From NCBI GenBank assembly GCA_001643675.2, contig LSRY02000058.1:162501-226500 (forward strand): a stretch of 64,000 nucleotides of DNA, read 5' to 3'. This DNA comes from Monocercomonoides exilis. Lineage: Eukaryota > Preaxostyla > Oxymonadida > Polymastigidae. This document shows positions 35,044 through 47,260 of this stretch, one piece after another; position 1 is the first letter of the stretch; every line of letters starts with the position of its first letter. A program made the translations under genes and the position numbers. The notes under the pieces were generated by a model, which was not told the origin of the DNA, searched no databases, and was given only the letters and a program-made list of their open reading frames with translations.

Positions 35044-36602
35044 TCATTCATATTTAAACTCCAAAAATGTGAGCATTTCATAAAAGCTTGTGATGCAATC
35101 TTCACATCCTTCTTCTTCCATCTTTTCAAACACCTTTCTGTTCATCTCTTTTCTTTTCGCTTCTTCCATTTCATCAACCGTCTTTCCTTCCAATCTTCTG
35201 GAAATTGCTAAAACAGTATCCAAGCATTCACACGCATTTCCATCTTCTAATGTTGGCTGATGAAGTTCTTCAAAAACAGCATCAATTGCTCCACCTTTCA
35301 ACAAATCATCAACTTTCGCAGGCTCACTTCTTGCTGCAATTGTCAGGGTATAAATGCATCTTCTGCGAATTCCTCTATGGCCATCCTTTGCTGCTCGATA
35401 TAATTCTACAATGCTGCCTATGAGTCCAACAAATTCTTCATTCCACAATTTGCATTGGGATATTATTTTCCTAATTATATCGAGCCATCTCCAGATTATA
35501 AACACTTCTTTCACTTCTTTTTTCCTTTTTTCCTCTTCTTTCTCTTTCTTCCAATCCACACATTTTTTCAGCTCTTCCAGTTCATTTATTGCCTCTTTCA
35601 CGAAATCCAGCTTATTAACAACTTTTTCCAAATTTCTTTCTTCGTAAAATAGTTTTATCATACAATTCCAAGCAGATTGATAGGCAAGTCGTGTCAGATT
35701 GTGATGTTCTTGGTGATATTCGATGGTTTCTTTGATCTCGTTTAAATACAATTCATTTTCAATGTACTACGAAAAATCATATTCATATGAATAAATGGAA
35801 TTAAAATGAAAAAGAAGTGCTCATACAGAAACATTAACACTTCTCAATGCAAGCAAGGCTATTTCCACTTCTTCCTTTGCTTCTTCTTTTTCTTCCTTGT
35901 TTGATGATGCTTTTAGAAGATAGGGTATGCAAATTGGATGCAATTTCCATGATGTGGAAAAGCTGATTAATAGATAGCATTCACAAACATCAGTAAGAAG
36001 CTTTTCATTTTTTTCTTCTTTTTTCTGATCTTCTTCAACAATCATCTTCCCAAGTCTTTTGTTCAACAAAGAATTTCTAAAACGATAACGCAATAAGCCT
36101 TTCAATTCTATCCAATATCCGATGTGCCTCAACAGCAAAATTGCAATTTCCAATCGCATTTTCTTTTCTTTGATCATTTTATTGATTTTCTTAAACAATG
36201 TTGCTTTGACAACGGATTTCAACTCTTTTTTATTCATTTCATTAATCATTTCATTCATTTCTTCGATTTTCTGTTTTTGCTCATCTTCGTTGCAATCTTC
36301 CAATTCGTTTAATAATTCTTGAAAATCATAAAAATATTCAATGCATTGAAAATTTAATCGGGAAAAAAATACAACGAACTTGTGAACTTTTCTGTCAGCT
36401 CTGTCTTGAATTCTTTCCCTTCTTCTTTTTCTTCTTCTTCTTCCTCTTCTTCTTCTTCTTCAACAAAAATATCAATGCAAATATTGAAATCTTCTTCTTC
36501 TTCTTCTTCAACATTTCCAACTGCACTTATTTTGTTCATTAAATATTCTGGATTTATGAAAGGAAGCCATTTTAAAACGAGATAATCGACAAATTCAAAC
36601 AT
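35044..36602 (-). CDS. Helical-repeat (ARM/HEAT-like) protein, 478 residues
   Basis: Exons inferred: 36602-36380, 36317-35827 and 35766-35044, with consistent phases 1 and 0. Donors are GTTCGT (non-standard here) and GTATGA. The N-terminus (VDYLVLKWLPFINPEYL) leads into a poly-Glu stretch. The rest is predicted amphipathic helices with ARM-like segments such as VGLIGSIVELYRAAKD, GIRRRCIYTLTIAARSEP and LLKGGAIDAVFEEL. The C-terminus is EEEGCEDCITSFYEMLTFLE. I do not recognise a specific orthologue; ARM-type proteins usually bind other proteins. No stop codons break it, so it appears intact although flanked by mobile-element debris. Confidence 0.72.
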
Positions 36603-38801
36603 TTTTATTTATCAAACAAAGTACTGCGAAAATAACAATAAATCAAGCGGATTCACTTGGTAAATATTTGCTGTTGCAAGAAAATAACTTGAGCAAAATC
36701 TGTTCAATGAACTTTGCCTGGGAGATCAAGCAAATCCTTTTTTTCTTTAAAGTGATCAATCGCATAAGAAAAAATCCAAATTCGGATGTTGTTTGTGAGC
36801 AAATTCTGAGGAAACAACCCCTGATTATTTTTCTGTACTTTAGGGATGAGTCCATTGTTTCCAATGAAAATTTTTATCAAAAAATGGAAAGGGCGAAACA
36901 GACTGTTTTTTGATGAAAGGCAAAAGTCCTTTGCTGGAGATGATTCAGTCATTTCTGTGGGGGAGCAAGATATTCGGAGGTTTGCATTTAATTACAGAAT
37001 TTTTTTAATTTGAAGGTGTTTATGAATTGTTTGCGATGTTCTCTCAAGCAAAAGTGATCAAAAATGCAATTATTTGAAACAAAAAATCAAACTAATCGAA
37101 TCTGCTTCAACCGAAAAGAATACGGAATAGAAGAACTTTGATTTGCGGACAAGCTGATTTTGGCGCGTCGAATTCTTTTCGAATCAACATGTTTGAAACA
37201 AACAAATTATTTGTTAAAAATATGACAGCTCCAACAATGGAACTGAAAAATATGATCAAACTGAAAGCTCGTATGAAACGGGCATCAATGGCACGATAAA
37301 ATGGAAGATGGTGAGCAACGAAGATTGGTTTATGCAGAAAGCAAAGCTCAAAGAAAAGAGTTGTGAAAATCATTCACATTAAAATATGTCACCTCCAAAG
37401 GTTGCTGATGAAACATGAAGATAAAGTTAGCTTCTTATAGAGGGAAAAGCAGGAAGAAAGATGAAAATAGGCGGAGTCGGTGAAGAAGATCTTTCTGCCT
37501 CCGTCATTGTGGATTTGGTCATGAAGCAGAAGAAAGGCAGGAGTTGAAGTTGAGAGAAACGAATCACAGCTCATGAACTTTGTGGATTTCAGCTTCGCAA
37601 GTGTGCGATGGATCGCCAAGTTGCAGAACTGTTCGTGGAGAATACGCACGGCAGCCGAAGCTATTGAGTACGCTTCATTCGATTTGGGGAAAAGGAGAAA
37701 GAGGAAAATCCAGAAATGTTTCTGAAAAAGGCTATTATTGAGAACATCTTCGAATACGCACAATTTATTCCTGCCCTTTTTCAATCCAATCGAAACGAGG
37801 AATGGCTGGGACACGGGAAGAGGGCAGCGTTGGGAGTCTGGTTTTCATACATTGCAGTTCATTGGCATGTGAAGAGAGGCAAATAATGCAAAGATGGAGC
37901 ATCTGAAGAGACAAGAAAGACTGAAAGAAACACAAAAAGCAGCAAAAATGAAACCTCTCTGGAATGCTTCAAGGGGAATAATAGTGAATATTGCAGTATG
38001 TTTTCATCTATATCTGTGTGGAGCAATCAACTTATCATTTTCCACTGATTGTGGCTGATTCTCAAAAAATGCACTTTTTTATGTTGCATCTTCAACTTGC
38101 TCTTCTTCTTCAGTTTCTGATTCTGCTTCTAATTCTTCTTCTTATTCTCCTCATTGCGCCTTTCTTCTCCAGCAACCTCATTGAAGGCAGGCAATCCTCT
38201 GTTTGTGTGTAAAGGCAGAGCACAAAAACAGAGTTCAACTAACACAGAAAGAAATATTTTCTTCTTCTTCTTCTTGAGTGAAATCAAGCCAAATTTCATA
38301 TTCTTCATTTCAGGATGCTGTTTATTAAAAACTCACATCTTTGATTTTGTTTCTTTTTTCTTCGAGAGAAAAGTCACTCAAATAAATAAAGTATAGTTTC
38401 AAAATTCAATTTATTGAACAATTCCAACGAAATAAAAAAATATTTCTCTTCATTTTCAGCCAAATAAAGGCTGTCACCAATCACAAAAATAAAAATGTCA
38501 AAATAAAATGTGAAAAAATAAAACCTTATCTTTGAAATTCACTTTCACTTGTAACAAATAAATAAAAAGGGAGAAAAACAAATTACAATCCATCAACAAA
38601 ATGTGAAATGCAGAAGCTTCAAAATATGTTCCTTCTATTAGCAATAAAAGATTGACAAAATTCATTTTTGTATTTAAAAAAATAAAAGTATGGAAAAATA
38701 TATCCTCCATAACAGCAACACAAAACACATACAAGTCTTTTAAAAACAACAAACTTTTGAAAGATAAAAACATCCAAAAAATATGCAAAGCATAAAATCC
38801 A
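36603..38801 (+). other. Decayed region with coding remnants, unassigned
   Basis: Several plus-strand stretches have coding-like composition but are cut by stops: 36668-36913, about 37083-37450 (NRKEYGIEEL..., ADKLILARRILFES) and about 37480-37990 (NFVDFSFASVRWIAKLQNCS, EAIEYASFDLGKRRKRK). I cannot name a family. From 38400 to 38800 it is AT-rich with no evident gene. Confidence 0.35.
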
Positions 38802-41800
38802 TCAAACACTTTCACAAATAAAACATTCCAGGATCAACTCACCTACTTGCCTATGAATAGGTGTTTGAAGGGCGATAATTAATGTCTCTCTTCCCCTGCT
38901 CTTGTTTAGCCTGGCATATCCTCGCCGCTTCCGGCAAACCACACACACATCAAGCACAACCACGACTGCTGCAATAAGAGCTACTCCTCCGCAACACGAG
39001 GCAACAAGTATTTTTATTATTATTATTTGTTGCTGTGGTGGCTTTTCTTTATCTGCACTGTCTTCTTTTTTTCCTTGCTTCAGAATCACACTGGCTGTGG
39101 CATACACCCCATTTTCCAATCCGTTTGGATAGCGCAAGCAAACTTCAATGGTTTCAGCATCTTTTGCATCCAAAAAAGACTTTGCAATCTTCACTTTCAA
39201 GAAAGACTCAGTCAAAAATTCTGAGATTGACACCTCAGCCCATTGCAACTGGCCTTTTCCTTCTTTTTTTCCAATTTCAAATCTCAATCCACACGGAATA
39301 AGATATTCTCCTTTCGCATTGATTGTCACTTCGCTTTCTTCATTTTTCGTATTTAGTCCATATTTATTGAGAATATCCATTTGATTGTCATTTGCTGGAT
39401 AAGCCTCCGAAGGCTTTTCAATTGCTGCTTCTTTCAGCTCAGGCGTATAAAACAGCCCTGTCATGCTTTTCACTGCTTCTCCATTCACATCGCACTTCTT
39501 GTTCCAAAAGCCAAATGGAACATCGGTTGAGCCATCGCTTGCCTCGTTCAATGACTTGATCGTGATTCGGTTAATGTCTCCCTTTTCGCAGTGGATGTTG
39601 TGCCTCAGATGAGGAAATGCTTTCCTCGACGGGTCTGGTTGGTTGTTTTCAAAAGTGTTGTTTTCCATCTCCAAAACTGACTCTGTGATTAGCAACGCTC
39701 CTTCTTTAATATTCTTGAATACGCAATTTTCAATACAAGGAACATTCACTCCACGCCAAGTTTGAATCGAGACAAGGCAGCTGCCCCATTCTCAAACAGA
39801 GGCATCGCCTTCCAGATCTTTTCTGGAATTGACTGCAATTCCATCTGTTCCGTATTCCTGTTGATGACAATTCAATGTTGGATCAATAGAAGCAATTGCA
39901 TAAGAGGCTGCTTTTTCGCTTATCGCTCCTATAACAATAACATTTGTCATGAACAATGATCCTTTCCGCGCAACAATCAGCTTAAAGTCCAGAAAAGGCA
40001 CAGAAAATTGGTTGCAATAAGCTTCTATCTCCTCTGCAGACGGCTTCAAAGTTATTGAAATGAGTCGGAAATCTCCTTCAATCAAAATAATATCAACTGG
40101 GTGATGTTCAAAATGCAGTGGATACTCTATCGACAATGAGCACAACGAAATCAACTGATCAACGCAATAAATCACAGCAACATCATCGCAATAAAGCTCA
40201 AGAGCCTGCGGAATAACAAGCGTAGCAGCATCGTTCTCTTGAGAATTGATAAAAAACGTTGTATAATCAACAGGAATGCTCGACTTCTTCAAGGTGTGCA
40301 TTCCACTGACCAAAAAGGAATTCGTCTTTCCAAAAATAACATGGTCTTCTGTGCATTCAATTGTTTGGCACGGCTTCTCTTTTCTTCCACAATCTCTTGA
40401 GTCAACGGATCCTTCTCCTCCAACATAAAGTGTTGTACTTTTGTAGATAAGTTGATGCTCTCCTGGCATCAGAAGATCAACGTGATCTGCATTGCTCGGA
40501 CTCTTTCTTCCATTTACCGTCTCCTTGTTCTGCCTCTCTTCAACAATTATTAAATTCTCTTTCCCAAACAATTTGTACAAGTTTAATCCAAAGCAATCAT
40601 CTGTTAACTGCGAAACTCCTTTTGCGCACAATATAAAAATCCATTTGCCAACATCCGAAACACATTCTGCGAAAGTTTATTGAGACAAATAAATATTTAA
40701 GCCATCAACAACCTCGTCCATTGCATCAATCAATACAGCTCCTCCAAGCGATCCACCTCCAGTTCTGTAGCCTTCGGTGCATAAGTAACAATAAAATCTT
40801 TCGTTGATGATGTGCACACGCGCATCAGCTCGAGAATACTTAATGCAGATGGCTCCTCCCTTCTTGTGATTCGGAGAAGTGCATTCTGAAAAGCTGTTTG
40901 ACTTGAGCAAAATATCTTTCCATTCTCCACAAAATGTGAAAATAGATTCATCGGCGCTTGTTGTTTTGAGATTGTTCAGTTTGTTCGCAGTAATCGTTAG
41001 CGTTTCTCCTTCTCCAAAAGCAATGCTCTGGTTGATGAGAAATCGTGCATTTCAACTTCATCCAGCGCAAACTCTCCCCTGTGGATCTCAAACAAAGCAC
41101 AATTCAACATCTCATTTCGGAAGCTCGAGCAGATAAAAGAACACTGCAATCCAAATGCCCTTGCAAAATCGCTGGAAACAACAAATGGCGAAGTCTTGCT
41201 CGTCTCAACTGTCGTATCTATCTTTATGTACCATGAATTCAGATTCACTGATAACTTATTTCTAACATTTATTGCCCCATCCCCATCCTCCGCAAGTCCC
41301 TTTTGTCAATGCAACATTCACATGCAATTTCTTCGAATTCCAGCTCACGTCTATCTTTTCATTGCCATCGAAGTTTATTGGCTCTTTGATCTGCATCATT
41401 CCCTCCCCATCTGCAATTACGCTTGTTTGCCATTTCACTTCAATTCTCTTTATCGTTGCGCTCATCGAAAAGCAAGGCGTCTCTTTTCTCAATCCGCAGT
41501 CAGGATCGTCTTTTCCTGTGTCAACGTTTAAGTAATAAATCAACGATCCTTCACGCAGCAAGTCGTCTCTTTCCTGGATATTGCCACTTGTCACATTTTG
41601 AACGCAAACTCTTTTGCTTTCCGAAGTCGAGAACGTTTTCTCGTCAATAATTGTCTTGTCAATCGATTTTGTTCCACCTTCCGAGACAAACAAATCTGCT
41701 CCACTTTCCAAGGCCCCGTTTCCTGAAAATAGGCAATTTCGAAACCAACAACACGTTTTTATTTCATCTCCGCCAACGCCAATCCACGCTCCTCCTCCAT

Positions 41801-42986
41801 TTTCGATGCTGCAGCCATCAAATAAAACTTCTATAAGAGTAAAACTTTTCATCAAATTTGCATCTTTCACGTATATCCCGCCACCTCCGACAGTCACTTC
41901 ACACGAATGAAAACTTGCTTGCGAAATTGTTGCTGTTCATTTAACAATACTCAAATAGAGCCCAGCACCACATAAACTTTTGCAGCTCTGAAAGGAGCAC
42001 CCCATCATTTCCAAAATGCTGTTTGGATATTCCATGCTAACTGAAAGGGCGCCTCAGACCATTGAATCTTCTGAAGTGCAATACCGAAAAACATTGTTTG
42101 TGAACACCAAATTGACAGCTTCTTCACCACTGCTCGAACAATCCATGCATGCGACATTTTCGTTCTTTCTTTCACAATAATTAATATGAGTGTTTTTCAG
42201 CTTAAGGCTTTTCGGATGCTCAAAAACAGAGCATTTCTCCAGAATAAAATTTTCAATCTTCACGCCATCAAATTTGCCAATCTCGACTTTTTCCGAAACA
42301 ATAATAGAAGAAACTTTTGTGGTGAACTTATATACATCGTCAATGTCCAGATCTGCAATCGACAGTTTTCCGCTTTTTGCTCTCAAAAATGAAAATTCAA
42401 AAGGCTCAAGCAAATGCTTCAAAGTGGAAATCGTGCAATGAGCAAGCTGAAGGTTGCCGTTTTCTGAATCGAGTAAAATGACTGCAGGTGCATCTTGTTG
42501 ATGAAAGGCATGCCCTTCTCGGGCGTTTTCGAAGGTGCCCCCAGATATATCTGTTGGATTCTGATTTGTTTGAGTCTAACAAAAATCCAAGCAACGCAGT
42601 TGCATCTCCATTTCACAAACAACACGTGAGATTCCCTTTTGCGCTGATGAGCTTATATCAACTTTCAGCCTTCGGCTTATGCCCTGAGAAGACGAACTTT
42701 CTATTTCAAGCAGAAACTCTTTATTCCATTTGCTCCCAGCTTGCATTCCAAGCTCATCTAGAATCTTTATCGACTTTGCATCAATGTTCTTATTCAGCAA
42801 CGTAAGTGCATGTTCAATTGTTTGGAACGGAGCGATATTTGTTCCGCAAACATTTCTCGAATCATCTCCAAAATGCGAAGCAAATATTGTTTGGACCTCA
42901 TTCAGCGCAAAGCCTTCATCTTTTTCAGCTTCTGTACCCAACATCAAGCACTCAATGAATTATAGTGCAGACAGAAGTGAAACCAT
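38802..42986 (-). pseudogene. Surface beta-helix-like protein pseudogene
   Basis: Paralogue-like relative of the intact surface gene at 5287-10386. The start ATG is at 42986-42984, with a stop only eight codons later in the signal sequence. One frame then runs nearly the whole length. It is broken by in-frame TAG near 42579, TGA at 42054 and about 41938, TAA at 40677 and TGA near 39790. An excursion to another frame spans about 41265-40930. It keeps glycine-rich turns (VGGGGIYVKD, NGGGAWIG, KKGGAICIKY, GGSLGGAVLI) and three Cys-Gly/Pro motifs (CGTNIAPFQTI, CGLRKETPCFSM, CGRKEKPCQTI). A C-terminal transmembrane helix (ILVASCCGGVALIAAVVVVL) precedes a basic tail. Mixed stop types argue for decay, not recoding. 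Confidence 0.85.
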
Positions 42987-43591
42987 TTATTGATCTATCA
43001 TTTAATTCTTTCTTTAATAAGAAAAACAAAATATTTGTTGTAATAGCAAAGTGATATTGGAATTTATTGTACAATTCACGGGGGGGGGGGGGGGGGGGGG
43101 GGAATAAATAAAATAAAAATATCTCTGTCTAATTGAATCAAATTCATTGGCATCAAGCTTTGCCGATCAAACTCAAAAACCAAACCTCTCAAATTCATCA
43201 CAAAAAATGAACGAAAAGAAAAAGGAGCAAAATACAAAGGCACAAACAACCTCTTTGCAGAGTCAAATTAGAAAGAACGAAATCTCATTTGAAAGAAGCG
43301 ATGAAACAAAAAATGATAGCCATCAACAAAATCTCTCATTTCACTCAAAAACAAAGTGAAAAGCACTCAAAGAAAAAATTACTCGTTATAAAAAGGAAGA
43401 AAGTGGTAATTGAAAGCAAAAGAAAACTCCAACAAAAAACAACAATAAGCTTCACTTCAGCATAAACATTAAAAAAAAAAATAAATAAATAAAAACACAA
43501 ATCAAGCATTCAATTAACAAAAACTTTCAAACCAATCCAATTTATAAGAATCCTGAAAAATACGAAAGGAAAGCCCCTTTTATGCTCTATC
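42987..43591. other. Intergenic; contains poly-G tract and a weak ORF
   Basis: Holds the 23-base G run at 43080-43102 and a 70-codon hydrophilic frame at 43147-43359 that lacks an ATG start. I do not call it a gene. Confidence 0.5.
43080..43102. repeat. Poly-G homopolymer, 23 bases
   Basis: An uninterrupted G run about 95 bases upstream of the pseudogene start, flanked by ordinary AT-rich sequence. Confidence 0.95.
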
Positions 43592-44236
43592 CTATTTCCG
43601 TTTGCGGGCAAACTCATTCGCAAGCCATTCTAATCCTTCGAGAAGCCCATCCCCCGTCAAAGCAGAGCAAGGCTGAATGTGCCAAGATCTCCCTGCACAA
43701 AGACTATCAAGTTCCAGCTTAACCTGAATATGTTCTGGACCAACCGCATCGCTCAGATCTTGCTTGTTCGCATATATCAAAAGTGGAGCATTTTCTGCTT
43801 CTTGTTGAAGGAAATTTTCAAGCTCGTCTTTCACGCAATCTCCACAACCCGTTGTTGCACAAGCAAGGCGAGAAACATCTGTACTGTCAACTACAAAAAT
43901 GATCGCATCTTTTCTTCTGCAGTAGTAATACATTAGTTGTTTCATTCTTTTTCCACCTCCTCCATAATCCCAAATATTGAAAGTAATTCTTTTGTAATGA
44001 ACTTCTTCCACATTGAATCCAATGGTTGGAATTGTGCGAATAAATTCATTTAGCTTCAGCTTGTACAAAATTGAAGTTTTTCCAGCGGCTGTCAGTGAAA
44101 TGGTAATAAAAAAAATTATCGAAACTGTTCATTTCACAAGTTAATCGATTCCATTCAAACCATCCAATCCAAACATCAAGATTCTTTTTTCTGTTTTGCC
44201 AAACTTGTTCACAATCTTTGACAAAAACGACCCCAT
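43592..44236 (-). CDS. Arf/Arl-family small GTPase, 190 residues, lacking catalytic Gln
   Basis: Exons inferred: 44236-44161 and 44088-43592 (phase 1, donor GTTTGA, acceptor TGACAG). The spliced protein starts MGSFLSKI, with Gly2 suitable for N-myristoylation. The P-loop GLDAAGKTS is created across the splice. [12 protein letters not shown] is switch I, YANKQD is the guanine-specificity motif and [16 protein letters not shown] is the Arf C-terminal signature. Switch II reads [13 protein letters not shown] where Arf proteins have WDVGGQDK. The glutamine needed for GTP hydrolysis is therefore replaced by glycine. There is also an insertion after VVDSTD (about residues 100-118). Likely role is membrane recruitment in vesicle traffic; hydrolysis would be slow or need an unusual partner. 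The reading frame is intact. Confidence 0.88.
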
Positions 44237-44744
44237 TTTGTCAATGATTTTTATCAATATTTCTGTGATCAAGCCATATCAAAAATTATTTGATCAAAAA
44301 ATTATATAAATTTTGTTTTCTAATAATCTCTATTGTAAAAAAAATGGAAAAAAAAATATGAGCCCTGTTGCACAACAATCAGGACTTGAAGTTTCATAGG
44401 TTTTTGATTTTTTTCAGGTTTTTTTTATAAATTAAACTTATTTCGTCAACAAAAATGTTCCGACATCAAAATCATGTAATATAAATTTTTTGTGCGATTT
44501 GAAAAATAATAAAATAAAATCTGTTTGAAGTGGAGGAAAGTTTTGTTTCATTCATCTTTAGTCATATTTGAAAAAAAAATAAATTAATAAAGTGCAATTT
44601 AATTCTTATTTGTATTTTCAACATAATACCGCTTGTTTCGTTCTCTTTATTGATCAAAAATGCTCTCTGGATGTTTTTGAATCATGAAAAAAAAGTTCAT
44701 TTGTTGTTCCAGGTTCTGCATTTTACATTGCACTTTGCATTACA
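44237..44744. other. Intergenic, AT-rich
   Basis: No gene or repeat recognised between the GTPase start and the transposon left end. Confidence 0.5.
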
Positions 44745-44785
44745 CGTGTGATTCTTTTCGAGAAGTCGCACCTGTTTTATTTTCT
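44745..44785. repeat. Left terminal repeat of the pogo-like element
   Basis: CGTGTGATTCTTTTCGAGAA continuing GTCGCACCTGTTTTATTTTC aligns with the MITE end, TGGGTGATTCTTTTTGAAAA plus GTCGCAAATGTTTAATTTTC, at about 32 of 40 positions. No right-hand partner was found after the transposase, so the 3' end is probably degraded or truncated. Confidence 0.65.
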
Positions 44786-45224
44786 ATTTCAATCAAACAC
44801 CTCATTATTTTCGATCGGTTTAAGTGACAAACGCTTCAAACTTTCCCACTTTAAAAATCAATCCATATCAATTCTGTTTCCAAATATTGACTTGCATTTC
44901 CGATTTTTTAGAAGTGTTCGTTACAAACTTTTATTTCAAAAAAGAAGTTTTCGTCAAAAACAGAATATTAAACAAAAACGTTTTTTCTTAAAGAATAACA
45001 CACACTTGACAACGAAAACGCAAGAATATGTTATTTTGTCCACCATATTCAAATAATATTGAATACAAGAATTTCTTTCAAAATTGAATAAAAATAACGA
45101 TTTAACAGTTTAAAATCACTTCAGTCACTCACAATTCATGTTAATTGTTAAATGTTGGGAACAATGATTCTTAAATTATTATGGTTGCTTCGGTTAAACA
45201 TATTTGTCTATCTTTTTACTGGAA

Positions 45225-46631
45225 ATGCCTTCAACATTATCGACTTTTTCTATATCTTCATTTGAAACAACATTAACAGGATTCATTCCAAAATTAGACC
45301 TCCACTTCATTTCATCCTTCTTGTCTCGAAAACCTTCAAAAACAAAAGTTTCATTAATTCGTTCATTCTTCGACGCATGCAAAATAAGAAAAGCAAAAAT
45401 ACCTTCAAACGTGCGAATTGCAAAGGCACTCAACTGCACACCGAGCCTTGTCTGCCAGATTCGAACTGGATATATAAGAAAAAAGGTGATTGAGAAAAAG
45501 AACATGTTGATGACTCGAAAGCAAGAAAAACGAGTCATGGAAATACTGAAAAATATGAGAGATAAAAGAAAGCAAATCACACCGAAAACGCTAAGAGCCG
45601 TTGTTGCAAAAGTTTGTCATAAAACGCCTTCTCACAATTTTCATTCTTCATTCATAAAAAGGCATAGCGAGGAATTGATGATTGTTCCATCAAGCGTGAG
45701 AGACGAAAAAAGAATGAAAATTTCGGAACAAAGTATTATAACCTGGAAAAATTACTTGACTCAATATGTGAATTGAAAATATTTTTCAATGATCTTTTGT
45801 GCTGATGAATCAGGTTATCATGCGCATGAAGATACAAGAAAGGTGAACTTAATAGTGGGAACAAATGAAAATCTTGAAATGAATCACACGCCTGTTGACA
45901 GAGGAGAAAAAAGGATTTCATTGCTCCACTGCATTTCACTTGATGGAACTTTTGTTCCTCCTTGTTTTCTTGTACAAAAACCATTCAACGTTAGATCCCT
46001 TCAATCTTTTGGCTATCAAATCGGAATTCATGGTTGCGTTGAAATTGGAAATTCGTCTTATTTTACAAAGGAGTTGTTTGAAAACTGGATTGAGAAAGTT
46101 TTCATTCCTCATGTCAACATTAAAAGAATGATTTTGCCAGATATACATGCACAAGCGGTGTTGATGCTTGATGAGTGCCGAATGCACCTGTCGGACAACG
46201 TAGTGACTCGACCTGCTAATGAAGATATATTGCTTTTGGTTTCACATCCAAATACCACACATTTGTTGCAGTCATTGGATTTGTCAATTTTCTCTCTCTG
46301 GAAGCTTCAAATTCAACAGGTTAGGTCGGGTTCAACGCACGACAGCGTGGAACAACTTTTGTGGGTTGCAGTGAATGCTATTCTGCAAGTTTCTTCGTCG
46401 ATTAGCATTTTTTCTGCTTTTAAAGAAAGTGGACTTGTGAATGATTTTCACAGAGCTCCTTCAACAGCGCGGATCCTCGAAGAAAGCTTCCAAAAAGTGA
46501 TTGAAATTGTCAAATTGGACAACAAGTCATTGCCACTGTCATGCACAAGACAAACAAGACAAACAAAAGGAGGAGAGTGGGGAATTATGAACATTGACAA
46601 GATGCCAGTTTATTTTGGACTTCCGCAATAA
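45225..46631 (+). pseudogene. Pogo/Tigger-like DDE transposase with one in-frame stop
   Basis: Starting at ATG 45225, the frame has a helix-turn-helix region (IPSNVRIAKALNCTPSLVCQ) and a CENP-B-like basic segment (QITPKTLRAVVAKVCH). A DDE_1 catalytic core follows: FCADESGYH (first Asp), KRISLLHCISLDG, YFTKELFENWIEKVFIPHV, VLMLDECRMHL (second Asp) and THLLQSLDLSIFSLWK (third Asp). The family cuts and pastes DNA at TA sites. A single TGA at 45774-45776 interrupts the frame just before the first catalytic Asp, and both halves are in the same frame. No intron with this organism's usual donor is evident around it. Recently inactivated transposase is the best reading; it is the likely source of activity for the MITEs nearby. 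Confidence 0.82.
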
Positions 46632-47260
46632 ACAACACTTGGTGAACAATTGATATGTTTGAGTGTTTTTTTCATTTAAATTTCATAAAGCATTTCAAAA
46701 AAAACATGATAAAATAAACGAAATATTCATCAAATCTTTGTTTTTCTTAATTTCAATAGTACAAAAAGAATTAACAATTAACAAGAACAGTGAATATCTG
46801 TTTGATTATTGATCAATTTTTGGTAAAAACTAATTGGATTGAGTTTATTTGTGATGTGACATTCCTCAATAAATTTCCATTCATGAAAAATATTTCTATT
46901 TTTAAGTCCTTTTTTTTATTTATTAATTTTCAATATTTTTTGATAAATGTTGAAAGAGAAAAAGTTGAAAAGAGCATGTGGGCAATTATTTATGAAAACA
47001 TTTCTTTTTTCGGATTGATTATTCATCAATGGTTTTATTTCTTTGGAGAAGATTTATTTATTCAATAGAAAAAATGTTTGATAATTGTTTCAAAAAACAA
47101 CGTTTGAAATACAACTTATGAGAAAAGAATCTTTAAATAAAATATCACTTTTTTGTAAACATTAATCACTATTCAATGAGAATTTTCAAACCGAAATATA
47201 AGACAGAGAAAATATATACAAAAAAAATGATCACTAATCTGTAATTCTTTTTTGAAAATT
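46632..47260. other. AT-rich intergenic after the transposase
   Basis: No gene recognised. The expected right terminal repeat of the transposon was looked for and not found. Confidence 0.5.
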
